Source: Anthoceros angustus | Taxonomy: Eukaryota > Streptophyta > Anthocerotopsida > Anthocerotales > Anthocerotaceae | Reading direction: 5' to 3' | Length of the DNA stretch: 64,000 nt | Assembly: GCA_010909165.1 (NCBI GenBank) | Contig: MU008188.1 | Coordinates: 124,001 to 188,000 of the forward strand | In this document: in pieces, positions 34,219-45,190 of the stretch | Layout: each line of letters opens with the position of its first letter | Position numbering within the stretch: the first letter of the stretch is position 1 | Translations under genes and position numbers: made by a program | Notes under the pieces: generated by a model | Databases searched by the model: none | The model's input: the letters and a program-made list of their open reading frames with translations, nothing else | What the model was told of the DNA's origin: nothing

Positions 34219-34790
34219 GTCTCCTCCCCAAATAGGAATGAGGGTGTGTTGCCCCACCAGTGCACTGGATCTCCTACAACTCTCCTACGAGTGGTAGAAG
34301 GGGTAGGCCCTACAATTGTTTGTTGTTGGTTGTAGGTCCTGAGGTGGCGATTCGACGGAGCAGTGCGGAAATGGCGCGGCTGCTGTCAGAGTTGGTGGTT
34401 GAGGATGTGCCAATTGTGGGAAGGCGATGGGAAAGGAATAGTGGAAGATCACAGGGTGGTGAAGTCGCGTTGCAACGTAGGGGTCGTGCGTAGCCGGCCC
34501 GACCTCTTGCCGTGGGGTGTGGACCTATGTCAGTAGGGTGTCGTTGTAGGTCTAGAAGCGGTGATTGGCGGAGCACCGGTGAGCGTGGCTGGCTACGTGA
34601 GTGAGTTGAGGTTGCTCCAGGTTGTAAGGAGCTTGGGGTGTGAAGAGGTGTGTGGTTTGTGCCTTGGATCTTTGGTGACACGACAAACAAGAGTCTCATG
34701 GGACGAAACCTATTGTACTTAGCGATAGTGGGATAAGTGTGGCCACTAGAGGGTGAATCTCGGAAGCCCCGGGGTTTTCCTCCCACATGT

Positions 34791-35219
34791 ATGAATCACT
34801 GCAATCTTCCCTCTTGCCATCCTCCGCCGGCAATCTCCAATTCTCACAGGGGTAGGCAGAATAGATCACAAAACAATCATAGATTCGTTAGTAGTTCTCT
34901 AGCACCTATACAGCACAGAATCCAAGTCTTAGGATTACAAGTCTACGAACAACAGCGTACAGCAAAAATTGACCACCTTAACCTGAAACGGCATCTTAGT
35001 AGCATAGAGAATAGAGTCAAGAGGCTAGACACGCTTATGCACACCCTATACAACAAGCGTCCCGTTTCTGAGGAAATGCCAGTCTTCTCAGCACATGACC
35101 CAGTAGTATCCTACATACCCATAGAGACCCCTTACAAGCCACTGCCTAAACCAGTAGAAAGCGTCTTAATGAGCTTCACTACACTCAGCATAAAAAAAAG
35201 AAAAAGAAAAAAAGGGTGA
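34791..35219 (+). CDS. Hypothetical 142-residue protein, coiled-coil-like with basic tail
   Basis: The ATG at 34,791 lies three bases after the gypsy LTR end. The N-terminus is rich in Pro, Ser, Asn and His. Residues about 55-95 look helical and heptad-like (IQHRIQVLGLQVYEQQ, then LKRHLSSIENRVKRLDTLM). A Pro-rich segment follows (YIPIETPYKPLPKP), and the end is KKRKRKKG, a likely nuclear-localisation or nucleic-acid-binding tail encoded by an A-rich tract. I do not recognise it. Coiled coil, Pro-rich linker and basic tail are seen in small nucleic-acid-binding proteins of several mobile elements, but no family can be claimed. It may be a relic of the element whose LTR precedes it. Confidence 0.4.
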   Translation: MNHCNLPSCHPPPAISNSHRGRQNRSQNNHRFVSSSLAPIQHRIQVLGLQVYEQQRTAKIDHLNLKRHLSSIENRVKRLDTLMHTLYNKRPVSEEMPVFSAHDPVVSYIPIETPYKPLPKPVESVLMSFTTLSIKKRKRKKG

Positions 35220-35685
35220 GGCAGCGTTAGTGACTCTGTGGATTTGCTGCCAGATTCACTAGTTGCTAGGTTTACTTGACAGTACCTGGCAACGATGGCC
35301 TCTAACTCAACCATCACATAGTTTAATACAACTAAAGTAGAAATAAAAGTTAGAGATCGTAACACCATAATATTTGAAGCGGCTGAATATACAAACCCTC
35401 TTCCGCAAATCAGAAACCCTCATGTTCAAATCTTGACAAGATTCTATAATGCATGATTAAGCATGATTTGATTCTAAGGGGATGGGTGTTATGTCATCTC
35501 AATGCAATTTCACCGCATTAGTTCGAGAAATCGCCTCTAGTTATGGTGGTTGCCTTGAAATAGGCGTTTTGGACGTAAGCCGTTAAAGGCTTTTGAAGGT
35601 GAAGGCGCCGCATGCGCCGCCGCTCGCAAATCGTTACACATAAAACTTTCAACCCATGAAACAAAGAAATCAAGTACCTACTGCA
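35220..35685. other. No gene recognised
   Basis: A-rich and mixed sequence without coding signal. The first GGCGCC-GCATGC palindrome of the 35.6-42.3 kb cluster is at 35,604. Confidence 0.35.
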
Positions 35686-35687
35686 CG

Positions 35688-36791
35688 TCACAAAACAAGG
35701 CTGGACTCAGGCACCGCCGACACGCTATCCATGACTACTTCTACGGTCTTGACGCGCATGATCCGGGTCTTCAAAGTTGTCGTTCTCCTCCATGATATTT
35801 CCTGTCCGAGGAGCCACCTCCACAACTGATGGCTTGTCTTGGAGGCCACTGTGTCCAATGTTTGCTGCCCAACGTCAAGGATCTCTGATCGGCGCTTTCC
35901 TCCCGGAAGACCCCAAAGAAACAACTTGAGCTTGTGACAAACCTTTTCCGACAATGTCACTTCTTTAGCCAATCGAGTTGGACCCGGCGGTGAGGCTCGT
36001 GGTCAACTCCTCATCGGTCCGCAAAACTTCATATCCATGGATCCTCCGATGTATGAACTCCGCGCGCTTGTCCACATCCACGAATGCAATTCGACCGCAG
36101 GAGAGCAGCCATCGTTGTCGATCCACTTCGCACACGCGTCTAAAATCCAATCTCCTCCTTCGAGAAGTTTTTGATGATTCTCATCATCGTGCCCAATGGC
36201 CTCACGCACACACCACCAATCGAGGGATGTGTATAGCGCTTCTTCACGATGTCATGCCCAATGATGCACGTCCGTTGTTGAAGGAACCTGGACATTATTG
36301 GGGAGCATGGAAATTTTGGCCAACGCTGTTGTTACCCACAGAATGTATTCCATGTTGTCGTAGCCCCTAGGTCGTTCTCGCATATTAGTCTTGTCCCATA
36401 CAAATGACACCAACCCTCCCCCAGTGCACCACTTTCGCATTGCCTCCCTCACTGTGTGGTGCTCCTCCACACCGTGCATGACTATCATCCGTATCTCATC
36501 GCAACTTGTCATATCATGGAAAGCATGGAAAACCATACTCAGCTGCTGCAAGCCCATAGTGACATCATGTTTTCCCTTGTTAAATCCTCGGGGCACATCC
36601 ATGACCATCAATGTGTTTTTCTGAATCCGCAGGAAGCCCCTCATGTCAACGATATCCCTTGCCATAACCTGGTACTTCACAATATTCTCTGTTGTCGGAA
36701 CTGTGAAAGATTGCAGGCCTTCTTCCATGTCCATGTCCGCCATAGCCCTCTGCTCCTCCTCCAAGCCTTTCCAAGTGTGCACTTCAAGCAC
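35688..36791 (-). pseudogene. Decayed ORF series of unknown transposon-like family
   Basis: Minus-strand frames read in sequence. 36,791-36,252 holds VHTWKGLEEEQRAMADMDMEEGLQ, FTVPTTENIVKYQVMARDIVDMRGFLRIQ and RERPRGYDNMEYILWVTTA. 36,209-35,965 holds LLEGGDWILDACAKWIDNDG. 35,972-35,688 holds VCHKLKLFLWGLPGGKRR and LWRWLLGQEISWRR. Amino-acid usage is protein-like and the frames are nearly contiguous, so a single damaged gene is likely. I do not recognise the family; its position next to DUF7869-like sequence suggests a DNA-transposon protein. Confidence 0.4.
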
Positions 36792-39760
36792 AAAAGCTTG
36801 AAAAGCGTCTGGTAGTTTCTTCAGTCATCCACATCCTTTACTTGCTGTAAACGACAAAAGATTATGTCAATATAACGGACGGACATTCACTGGAAGGACA
36901 TTCAGACAAAGGCATATCGGAAGAATGGGGCGCCGCATGCCGCGCCCCGTCGCCATTCTAGAGACCTTCTCGAATGGGAGGCGTGATGGGGCGCGATGCG
37001 GCATGGAGCGCATCATAGAGAATCCTCGCAAGTCTAGTATTGACGGCGCGAGGGACGCGCCGCATGCGGGCATGCCTCCCATTCGGCGGCGCCCCTAGCG
37101 CATTCGCGGCGCGGCGGCGCCGCATGCCGGCGCCGCCGTTCTCGAGGGCGAGGGCGGGCATGCCGGCGCCCGGCCCTCTCTCAGGAAAGCAACGAGTGGA
37201 GAGGATAATGGAGGATAAAGACACCTACCTTTCCCTCAAAGCGCCGTTTGAAATCTTGCGATGACCTCGTCCAGAGTGTTGAGGATATTCTTGCGGACTT
37301 GGTCGAATGAGTCACACCCCAAGTGCTTGGCCATCGCCACCGAATCACATGAAACTTCTTCCTCGGGTGATTTCCTTCGCCATCCCATTGAGGTCCGAAG
37401 CCCCAAAACCTTCTCTGCACTTATCAACATTTGTTGCCCACTTTCCTGTGGGATGCCTTGAAAACTCCTCCAAGGCTTGCCTTGCATCTCTTTAGGCTTC
37501 AACAATGCGCCATCCCCTTGGGTCAAGTGACTTTACGTTTGCCCTTGCTCTTCTTGCTTGTGCACGCTGCAACATGTTTACTGTCCGCAACTCCATGGAC
37601 TCCCACTTGCTGAATATCTTGTCCACATTCGCCCACACTTTGCCTTCCAACCGAGATGCATAGAATGTGGGTCCTGTTCTCTTGCATCCTCTCGGCCTTC
37701 GCTGCCGATCACCCCAAGCACCTTGTACAAGTTGAATTTCCAGTTCATGGTCATGTTGACACCATCCCTCTTCGCGATTTGCAGCTGCCTCTCAAATACC
37801 TCACCGCTCAATAAAATTCATCTTCCGCCTCTTGTCGGACATGGTGTTGTGGTGGCTAAGACTCTCATTTCCGAATAGTCGACCACAATACACATGAGCC
37901 TCAATTGGAGGCTTGCCTTCCTGTGATATGTCCGCAAGGTGCATAGTGCATATGTATGGTTTCCTCAAGCACTCCCATCACATATTTTTAGCCGAACTTA
38001 CGCCAATCCAACGACTTGATATCATTGCATTACGGATCAATCATGCAAAGCGAGGCAAGACTCCTTCCTCGATTCTCCCTTTGAAATCACCACAGCTAGG
38101 TAGTTCGCCCAAGCCTCGTCCACTTTTCGGATCCGGGCATCCGGAGTCGGAAAGAAGCGGTCTCAAGTATTCCAAACCAACGAGCGGTTTCCGGAACCAC
38201 TTTCTTCCCATATGCGGCTTCTCTAAGTCTTCAAATAATCCTCATCCAACGCGCCTCCAACCTTTCTTCATCATCGACACATGAAGTGTAGGAATATCTT
38301 GGATGGCGATGGCTTGCCCCATCATTGTGCCTTTCTTCCTCCCATGGTATGCGCTGGTTCCCCTTCGCTCGATCACATCTGCGGTAGGTGCTTTCCGCCT
38401 GTAACATCCGAGGATACTCGGGCACCACTGAATATTGATCGCCGCATGCCGGCGCCATCCCGCCGCCCGCCGCTGCTGACGGCGGTGCATGCCCACTGCC
38501 CCTTCCTCCCGGCCGCATCTGTTCCCACTCCCGCTCACCCTTGGTTGGCTTGGTTCCGTGACCGCGTCTCCATATGTCGCGCCGCTTTCCCATGGAAGGC
38601 ACATCAAGGCGCCGGCATGCCGGCGCCTTCTTCGACCGTCCAGCGGCAAAACCAAGACACTTGGGGTGCCCAATTCACGCATGGCATGGAGGGCGCCGCA
38701 TGCGGCGCCCTCCCTCCTCCTCCCCGCCGGCATATGTGCTTGCAGAGCTGCCGGAGGTTCGGCGCAAAGTCCATGATGATATCCGCCTTCGCATCTTCCT
38801 TCGGACCCGCCCGCATCCATTGTCCGAGTACATCCGGTATAGGGCCATCTTCTCGCCTAAGGGCCCAGCCTGCTAATCAACATGAGAGGGTACTGGTCCT
38901 CAATTGCGAACTCGGCTCGTTTGTTCTTCGGAAGACATCTCCCTCCTGTGATTAATCAGACGTGATGACCCCACGAGGCATCTCAGAATCTTCCCGGCCG
39001 CAAACAATAGTGTTGAAATGTCGATATCGGGATGGGGAGGAAAGGTGCGAAGTGAATTTGAAGGCCTAAGTGGCCACGACTGGTTTCCGTAGGCTTTCTC
39101 GAAATTGCATTGCCAGCTCCTTTGGTTCACATTTCTTCGCTTGAAAGCCATCTATCACGAAGAGGAACACCTTGTAATCATCCGGGTGTGCGGCAAATTA
39201 TCAACGCCATAGGGTCTTGATGTGCGAGCACTTGCACCTCCGGATGCAATGTGTCCATCTCCAAACTTGCCCACAATACCCATCCGGCTCTTGAGCTGAC
39301 AAGAGCCCCTGTAGCTGTAACCCACAACTTCAACAAGGGTGTCCATATTGCCCCATCTTCCGTGGCTCACTTGGGTTAGAAACCATTCTTTGTCCAATGC
39401 CGCTTTCCTCAACTGGCTTGTGTGTCTCCGCATAGCACTGCCTCCTACGTGTATGGCGATGGATTGGGCCTGGGTGCTCTTCTTTTGCTCCGAGACATTC
39501 CACTCTTCTCCTCTGTTCCTCCATGCGCTTTGGTGCTGCTGTCTTTGCTGAATTCAGACCCGCCTTAACACCGCATGGAGTTAAAAAGCACGGAAAAGAT
39601 GGATTCGACACCAACATGCCTGAAAACGCTCACCGCAATGGAGATTCGCAACGCATCTCCTGCCGGCGCCGATTTCGCGCCTTCTTCGCCTTCACCACAA
39701 TCCCGGGTTGTCGCTGCCCGCAGGTCTTTCTTGCTACGCCGTCCACTCGCCATAATCCGC
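36792..39760 (-). pseudogene. Further decayed minus-strand coding-like sequence
   Basis: Between GC palindromes the minus strand has coding-like pieces: FGASDLNGMAKEIT-type text and LGCDSFDQVRKNILNTLDEVIARFQ (37,526-37,236), and WKFNLYKVLGVIG (37,811-37,578). These are compatible with a DNA-binding or transposase-associated protein but are too broken to name. From 38,230 to 39,760 the frames are Arg/Gly rich and dominated by the GC repeats. Treat this as part of the same decayed transposon region. Confidence 0.3.
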
Positions 39761-42590
39761 ACCCCTCGTAATCAACGACACACGTGTGTGAGTTGGAGCA
39801 AAGCTAGCGATTGCCACAATACCTTCGACGGCGTCCCGATGATCGCCTCTAGCCCGATCGGCTGCACAATCGCCCAGCAGATGGGATTAGCGCCGAATTG
39901 GGCGAGTTGCGCCCAAGGTGCTCGCCGCGATGGTGTGCTTCCGGATTACGCCCGCGCCACCTCCGAGCACTCCGTCGAGCTTCACCGCAAGAAACGCGCG
40001 TATGACGGGGCTCTCGGTTATACCCTTTTTAGAAGCGGACATCCGAAGAAACCCTAATGTGGTGACGGCCAAATATAGACCACGCCAATATTTAAACCCC
40101 AATAGCCTTATTTATACCGTATGACACTATCTCGATCATTACAGTAATGTTATATCACAATAAATGCAATCTATTTTCACCGGATATCCATCGCCGCCAC
40201 CGAACCATCGATGCAATGGCGGTGAGTCAATCGACGCACCGCATGTCTTATGCCCTCTTAATTGAATAGCGATCACCGTGTTGGACGGCAAGCAATAAGA
40301 GGGAGGTTTCGTGGTTGAAGACCCATCCGGTATGTTCCAAGCTTGATGTTCGTTGCTTTTGCCGATCGTCTAAGTCGGGCAGCCGCCAAGATGCATTCTA
40401 TCCATGGCTTGACGAGGATGAGGTATTCTCAAGTCAACTGGTGATCATTTACGCTACGAATGTGGGAAGTCATTGCACGCCCCTGCTTTGTTCTAACGCC
40501 TGCGGAGGTCCTTGTTCATGGAGTCCGTGGGTGCAACAAGGTCCTTCTCATTCATGCAGAGAAGAAGAAGGTCTTGGAAGGGACGGAAGGAACTCATGGC
40601 ACCATCGCTTACGCCCTAACTCAAGCCCGGCACAATCCCTACTAGAAGGTCATTTCTTTGATACCCACTCCATGCCTTTGCAGAAGACCAAATGTCACAA
40701 TGGCTGGATCCTATGTGTGGTTCACATTTTGCTGTTGTTTGACTTGAATAGCAAGGTGTCACAAACGCGTAGAAATGGTCTGCTTAACTGTGCTTTGTTC
40801 CATGGGATGAAACCGATGGTCTTCCTTTGCAGGGCTAGGAGAACACAGGCGACCGCACCCGAATGTAGGAATACCGCGGTATTTGCCACCTACTCCCGGA
40901 ACTTGAATAGGTGTGTGGCTGTGGGTGGAAGCCCAGGTCGGAGGGAGAAAGGCGGTCGTCAAATCCAGCCTCCCAAGGGATCGATCGGATCGTTTGCGAT
41001 GCGAACACCACCGTGGTGGGCGTTCATTCCGTTGTTGATGTGCCGCATACACCTCGGAGGAAACGAAATGGTGTCTCTTATCATCAAGCCGATGAGTCGA
41101 CAATGCGTGAGACGAATGTTTTGCCGATTCAAAGAGGCGAGCAGTGTCTCTTTACGGAAAACCGACGGCGATTGTGATGGCGACGGCGAAGCCATGCCGC
41201 AACAAGTTGTGTCTTCCTATTTTGTCAAGGGATGGTCTTCGAGAACAGAGGACCAGGTTCTTGAGGCTAGGCGGAGGGAGTTATTCCTTCAATCTCTTGT
41301 TAGACCGGATGTGAATGCCAAATGCAGACAAGGTTGTCACCTACATTATGGGAGAGCCCCGATGCCTGTTCGAAAGCATTTCATCGCATAGGCTCGCAAG
41401 ATACGACGAGTTGAAGAATGTGGTATTGCAACGCACCTTGGGATGGGGCCAAGCCGAATCCTCGTGTGCAATCCTCACATGCTCACGATCGCGTGGATGG
41501 ACTCAACATTTCTTCTTGGCGGAAAGGTTGCCCAACGTTGAAGTGTACAACCTTCCGGACACATTCACTAAACTTGAGGTTTGGAATCGATCATACGACA
41601 TGGAACAAGGGCTGGTTTGTGTCATATGCATATTTCCGAGGCTATGGATGTAAAATTTTAAGAGGGTGAAAATTCAAGTCCAACCGGTTTCGACATGTGC
41701 GTTATGCGCGGGTTGAAGTACAACATCCGAGTACGGTCATCGGATTGATCAAGGTATGCCAAAGATACTGCCTCCGTCATTTCGCATAGAATCTTGTAAT
41801 AGGTATCATACTCTTTCCGAGAGCTAACCCTCTAACGTAGCCGCCGCCAGATGCAGCCGAATGCCGCCCTAGCTTCCACGGCGACAGCCATGTTGGAGCC
41901 ATGGAATGAAGGGCGACATGTGATGCCTGTGAGGAAGTGCGCACGCAGCGCGCTGAGAGATCACGGTGCCGGCCCGAGAGGCGGTGGCGCCCATGCCGGC
42001 GCCATGCCTCACCGGGCGCGCGGGCCGAGAGGGTGGCGCCGAGTGCACCGCTTCGGCGCCACGGCGCCTCGACGGGCCGCATGACATCGATGGACGGTTG
42101 CCGCGGGCGCCCATCCGCCGAATGCCGAACCGAGGGAGGCGATGCCGCATGCCGCCGCGGCCGGCGCGCCTACCCACCGTCACGGCATTCGGCGCATCGA
42201 TGGGAGCCGGCGGCCGCGAGGGCGGCATGCGGCGCCTACCCACCGTCACCGCATTCCGCGCACCGATGGGAGGGCGTCGGCCGGCCGGCATAGGGGCGAC
42301 GCGCGCCTCCCCATCGTGAGTTGTCGGCGCTCAAGAGTCCTCTCCTGGCATAGGTGCACCCCGGATGGTTGGGCGCGAGCCTTCCTCTGCCCTATCATGC
42401 CTATGCCGTGGAATGGCATTGGCACGCGGGGTGCCTCTGATGACATGTTTCCGGCATGGTTGGGGAATAAAATGTTTGTATTTTTGAATGGGCTAACCCA
42501 TTGTGGGAACTAACCCCGCTGTCCTTTCTAACTGGTTCAGTGCTGTGTTTAGCAGATGTATATCAGGACGCTTTAAATAAACATCGAACA
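39761..42590. other. Decayed repeat sequence, no gene named
   Basis: A plus-strand frame at 40,315-41,391 is open for 358 codons and another at 41,315-41,653 includes LPNVEVYNLPDTFTKLEVWNRSYD. Neither has a motif I recognise. 41,830-42,330 is very GC rich with repeated GGCGCC/GCATGC and CCCACCGTCAC words (TACCCACCGTCAC at 42,171 and 42,237). The region probably belongs to the same transposon as 42.6-43.1 kb. Confidence 0.3.
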
Positions 42591-42599
42591 CAGTTGATG

Positions 42600-43080
42600 A
42601 ACGAGAGGAAGAAGTTGATGAAGCATCGCACTAAAAGCTACATCGCCTCGTAAATACATATTACTATGCATTGACGGATGGATCAAGAAGACGGAGTTGC
42701 CGCATATTTTGAGATGGTCAAGGACTGAAGGAGGATCGCCGATACCAATGGTGGGCTGCATGGTACACAATTATACTTTGAAAGCCGGGCGTATCTCCAC
42801 TTTGCGAACTGAGGAATGATGCAAACTTGACTATTGCTATTATTCGTGACGTTATCCACACGTATAATGGGTTCCTTCCAAAATTCTATATTTGCACCGG
42901 ATAACACATGCCGGAGAATAAGAACCAGCTTGCTTTTATGCACTCAATATGCTTGTTGAGGTGGGCACCTTGAAAAGGTGAAGGTCGGATTTCTCCTCGT
43001 AGGGCATACACACGACCAAGTGGACCAGATGTTCTCTTGCTTTTCTAAACATCGAGCACAAGGAGGTGAAACCCTACCAG
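42600..43080 (+). pseudogene. DUF7869-like transposon protein fragment
   Basis: Across frames, the plus strand keeps the landmarks of a family I know as DUF7869. There is GMDQKKTELPHIL-type text near 42,675, then PDNTCRENKNQ-type text (DN followed by ENKN) near 42,895. The best part is FLLVGHTHDQVDQMFSCFSKH at about 42,988-43,053, intact in one frame. The GHTH(E/D)xVDQxF signature is characteristic of these uncharacterised, mobile-element-associated proteins. Frameshifts separate the blocks. The gypsy element begins shortly downstream. Confidence 0.55.
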
Positions 43081-43514
43081 CTAATGGAAAACGTGAGCAC
43101 GAGGAAAGGAAGCGGAGGAAGGTGAGGGACGACTCACCGCCTCGGAAACGCGCGGCGTGACGCGTGAGAAGGAGAAGGCCACCCAAAGAACGGGCGAGAC
43201 TACCCAGTGGCACCTGAGGATAAACAGGCCTACCCGGTGAGGAGGCGAAAGGGCCAAGGGAAGGAGGAGACGGTGCGTTCCTCGATATCCGGCAAGTGGC
43301 GGCGATCTTTGGAGGATGAGTGAACAGCTCACCCGCACGAAAAGAAGAAGGTGGCGAGCGGTGTTGATCCGCCGGTAGGGTCCCACGGCGGAGGGATCAT
43401 CGAACTTTACCAATAAGGTCGGAATCGACCAGCGTGGCTGCAAGCAGGAAACCTTGTCGAGATAAGATCTCCGGTTTACGGCGTTGCTTGTGCGAATTTG
43501 TGGGTTGAGACGGG

Positions 43515-44135
43515 TTGCTTGCGGTGAGTCCGAGGTCACGCAAAATTGTGAAGGAGGCGATCAGGGGAATCCCTGAAGTGGTGGGGGTGAGGAAACGGCC
43601 GGTGGAGGTAAATGTGGTCGAACTCATTGATTTGGGGGCACCCGAGATTGAGGTTGAAATTGCAGGATGCTTGGTGCCCAACGTGCCATTAGATTCGGGA
43701 TCGGGAGTCAACTTGATGACGGAGGAAACAGCTCATCAACTTGGGTTCACTGAGTTTCACCCAGCCCGAGTATTCTTACGGATGGCCGACCAGACGAGGA
43801 GGAAGCCATTGGGAGTGCTGAAGAATGTACCAACTGTGATTGGGGGTCTCACCTTCCATCTTACCTACATTGTGATGCGGCCGGTTTCGGATTTAGGCTA
43901 TAAGGTTTTGATAGGCAGGCCTTGGTTGTATATGCGCATGTGTTTTGATTTTGGTCGTAGTGGCATCACCTTCAAGTCCAGTAGAATCGGACCTGCGGCG
44001 ATCGCTTTTGTGTCGTGGAGCAAGGCTCCTATGAGGGGGAGTCTGCACTCGTCTGATGGGTACACCTCAGGTAGCACGGGGGTAAGCTCCTCGGGCGGGA
44101 CCAAGCATCGGGACCTTGGTCGAAATAAAAGTTGA
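43515..44135 (+). pseudogene. Gypsy aspartic protease domain
   Basis: The frame contains AVSPRSRKIVKEAIRG, then EIEVEIAGCLVPNVPLDSGSG with the active-site DSG at about 43,692, NLMTEETAHQLG, and a C-terminal ILIGRPWL-like VLIGRPWLYMRM at about 43,905. This is the retropepsin-like domain of gypsy pol. The frame continues about 60 residues and stops at 44,135, before RT. Confidence 0.85.
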
Positions 44136-44429
44136 TTTGGAGTATTCATGCTTGCACGTAGAGGATGTCGTAGAAGAGTCAGAAGATGAGGCACATAGAG
44201 AGGGAGTAGCCTTTTGGAAGGGTAAAGCCTACGACCGAGATTTTCCGAGGAGGGTCCGAACCGATAGTAGCGTCAGGAAGGACATACATGATCCCGATGT
44301 GTAGAGGACTTAGAGTTAGAACCCGGCAAGGTAGTCAAGGTTTCTAGGTATCTAGGACAGATAGAGAAGAGAGTTTAGTGGCGCTTAGGGAGTATGTCGA
44401 TGTGTTTGCCTTCATTATTGACATGACAG

Positions 44430-45190
44430 AATCCGGAAGGCGGGATACATCGAATCGACTTGAAGGAGGCAGCACTCGGTGAGGATCAAGCAATCATGAA
44501 TCCCAAGTATTCCATGGTTGTTAAGGATCAGCTCGACCAATATTTGGGCGGGGAGTAATCTACGGTGCTCACTCGAGTGGGTCGCACCAATTGTGATTGT
44601 ACCAAGAAGCGGCAGGAAAGGTTCGGGTATGCGATTTGAGAAGCTCAATGAACGAAGAAGGATCATCACCCTTTGCCTTTCATGGACAGGTGTCTTTGGA
44701 CACGGTGGCGGACATGAGATGTATTTCTTGGTACACAATCGGTTTTTCCGGAAGGAGGATCGGGACAAGACAACATTCACAACGGATTGGGGAACGCTTA
44801 TTCAAGCTCCCTTTCGGGTTGTGCAATGCCCCGCCACTTTCCCGTGGTGAGCGCGATATTCGAGATTTTTCGGAAGTTCATGGAGGTATTCTGGATGATT
44901 TTGCGTGTTTGGGAGGAGAAACACGCATCTAGACCATTTGAGACAATGTTTCAGTGCAGTCGAACATGAAACTTCATCCGGAAGTGTTATTTTGGCATGA
45001 CGAGGGCATTTTGTTAGCACATCGAGTCTCTGCGAGGATTGCGGTAGATAAGGAGAAAGTAGCGATATAGGTGAGATGGACGCACCACAAAGCGGTGAGG
45101 AGTGCGTGCTTTTGTAGGGCTGGTAGGATATTACAGAGGTTCATCAAGGACTTCGCCAAGAAGGCGCCTTGTTGACACAATTGACCAAGA
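44430..45190 (+). pseudogene. Gypsy reverse transcriptase, multiply frameshifted
   Basis: RT blocks are spread over frames: VPRSGRKGSG / GKVRVCDLR near 44,600-44,640, SLDTVADMRC near 44,690, EDRDKTTFTTDWGT at 44,756-44,797, PFGLCNAP-like FRVVQCPATF / PFGLCNAPP near 44,810, and the catalytic region as ILDDFACLG at about 44,888. The tail (FCRAGRILQRFIKDFAKKAP) lies near 45,110-45,170. At least four indels prevent translation. Confidence 0.75.

Larger units (their letters stand above)
22708..34787 (+). repeat. Long gypsy LTR (about 4.26 kb net), split by a copia insertion
   Basis: It starts at 22,708 with TGTGGAATGC and then GTTTGGGCAACCAGCCC. The same start occurs at 47,356, immediately after a polypurine tract of a gypsy pol, which identifies it as an LTR start. 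It ends at 34,787 with CCTCCCACA, matching the LTR end beside the primer-binding site at 20,731. Removing the copia element and one GTCTC target copy leaves about 4.26 kb. A TATA box (CTATATAAGG) lies at about 25,562 in the presumed promoter. The LTR carries coding-like sequence (23,687-24,890) and palindromic GTAGG/CCTAC sub-repeats. No primer-binding site follows 34,787, so it is a solo or 3' LTR. Confidence 0.65.
35604..42240. repeat. Interspersed GGCGCC/GCATGC palindrome family
   Basis: Short GC-rich palindromes with a GCATGC core and GGCGCC-type arms recur. Examples are near 35,604, 36,927-36,948, 37,054, 37,112-37,138, 37,152-37,173, 38,440-38,456, 38,606-38,629, 38,688-38,713, 41,986-42,003, 42,144 and 42,224. 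Two are perfect inverted repeats: 24 bases at 38,606 and 26 bases at 38,688. They fall in both coding-like and non-coding sequence. I did not see this motif elsewhere in the window. Confidence 0.75.

Noticed and set aside
35170-35218. A-rich tract as a poly(A) tail of a retroposed gene
   Set aside because: It is interrupted (AAAAAAAAGAAAAAGAAAA), in frame as a Lys/Arg tail, and has no flanking target duplication that I can see.
40315-41391. 358-codon plus-strand open frame as a gene
   Set aside because: No motif, Ser/Cys/Arg-rich text, and competing frames. It lies in decayed repeat DNA, so I mention it only within the regional entry.
41869-42319. Arg/Pro/Ala-rich frames on both strands
   Set aside because: These arise from the GC-rich palindromic sequence; all six frames are partly open.
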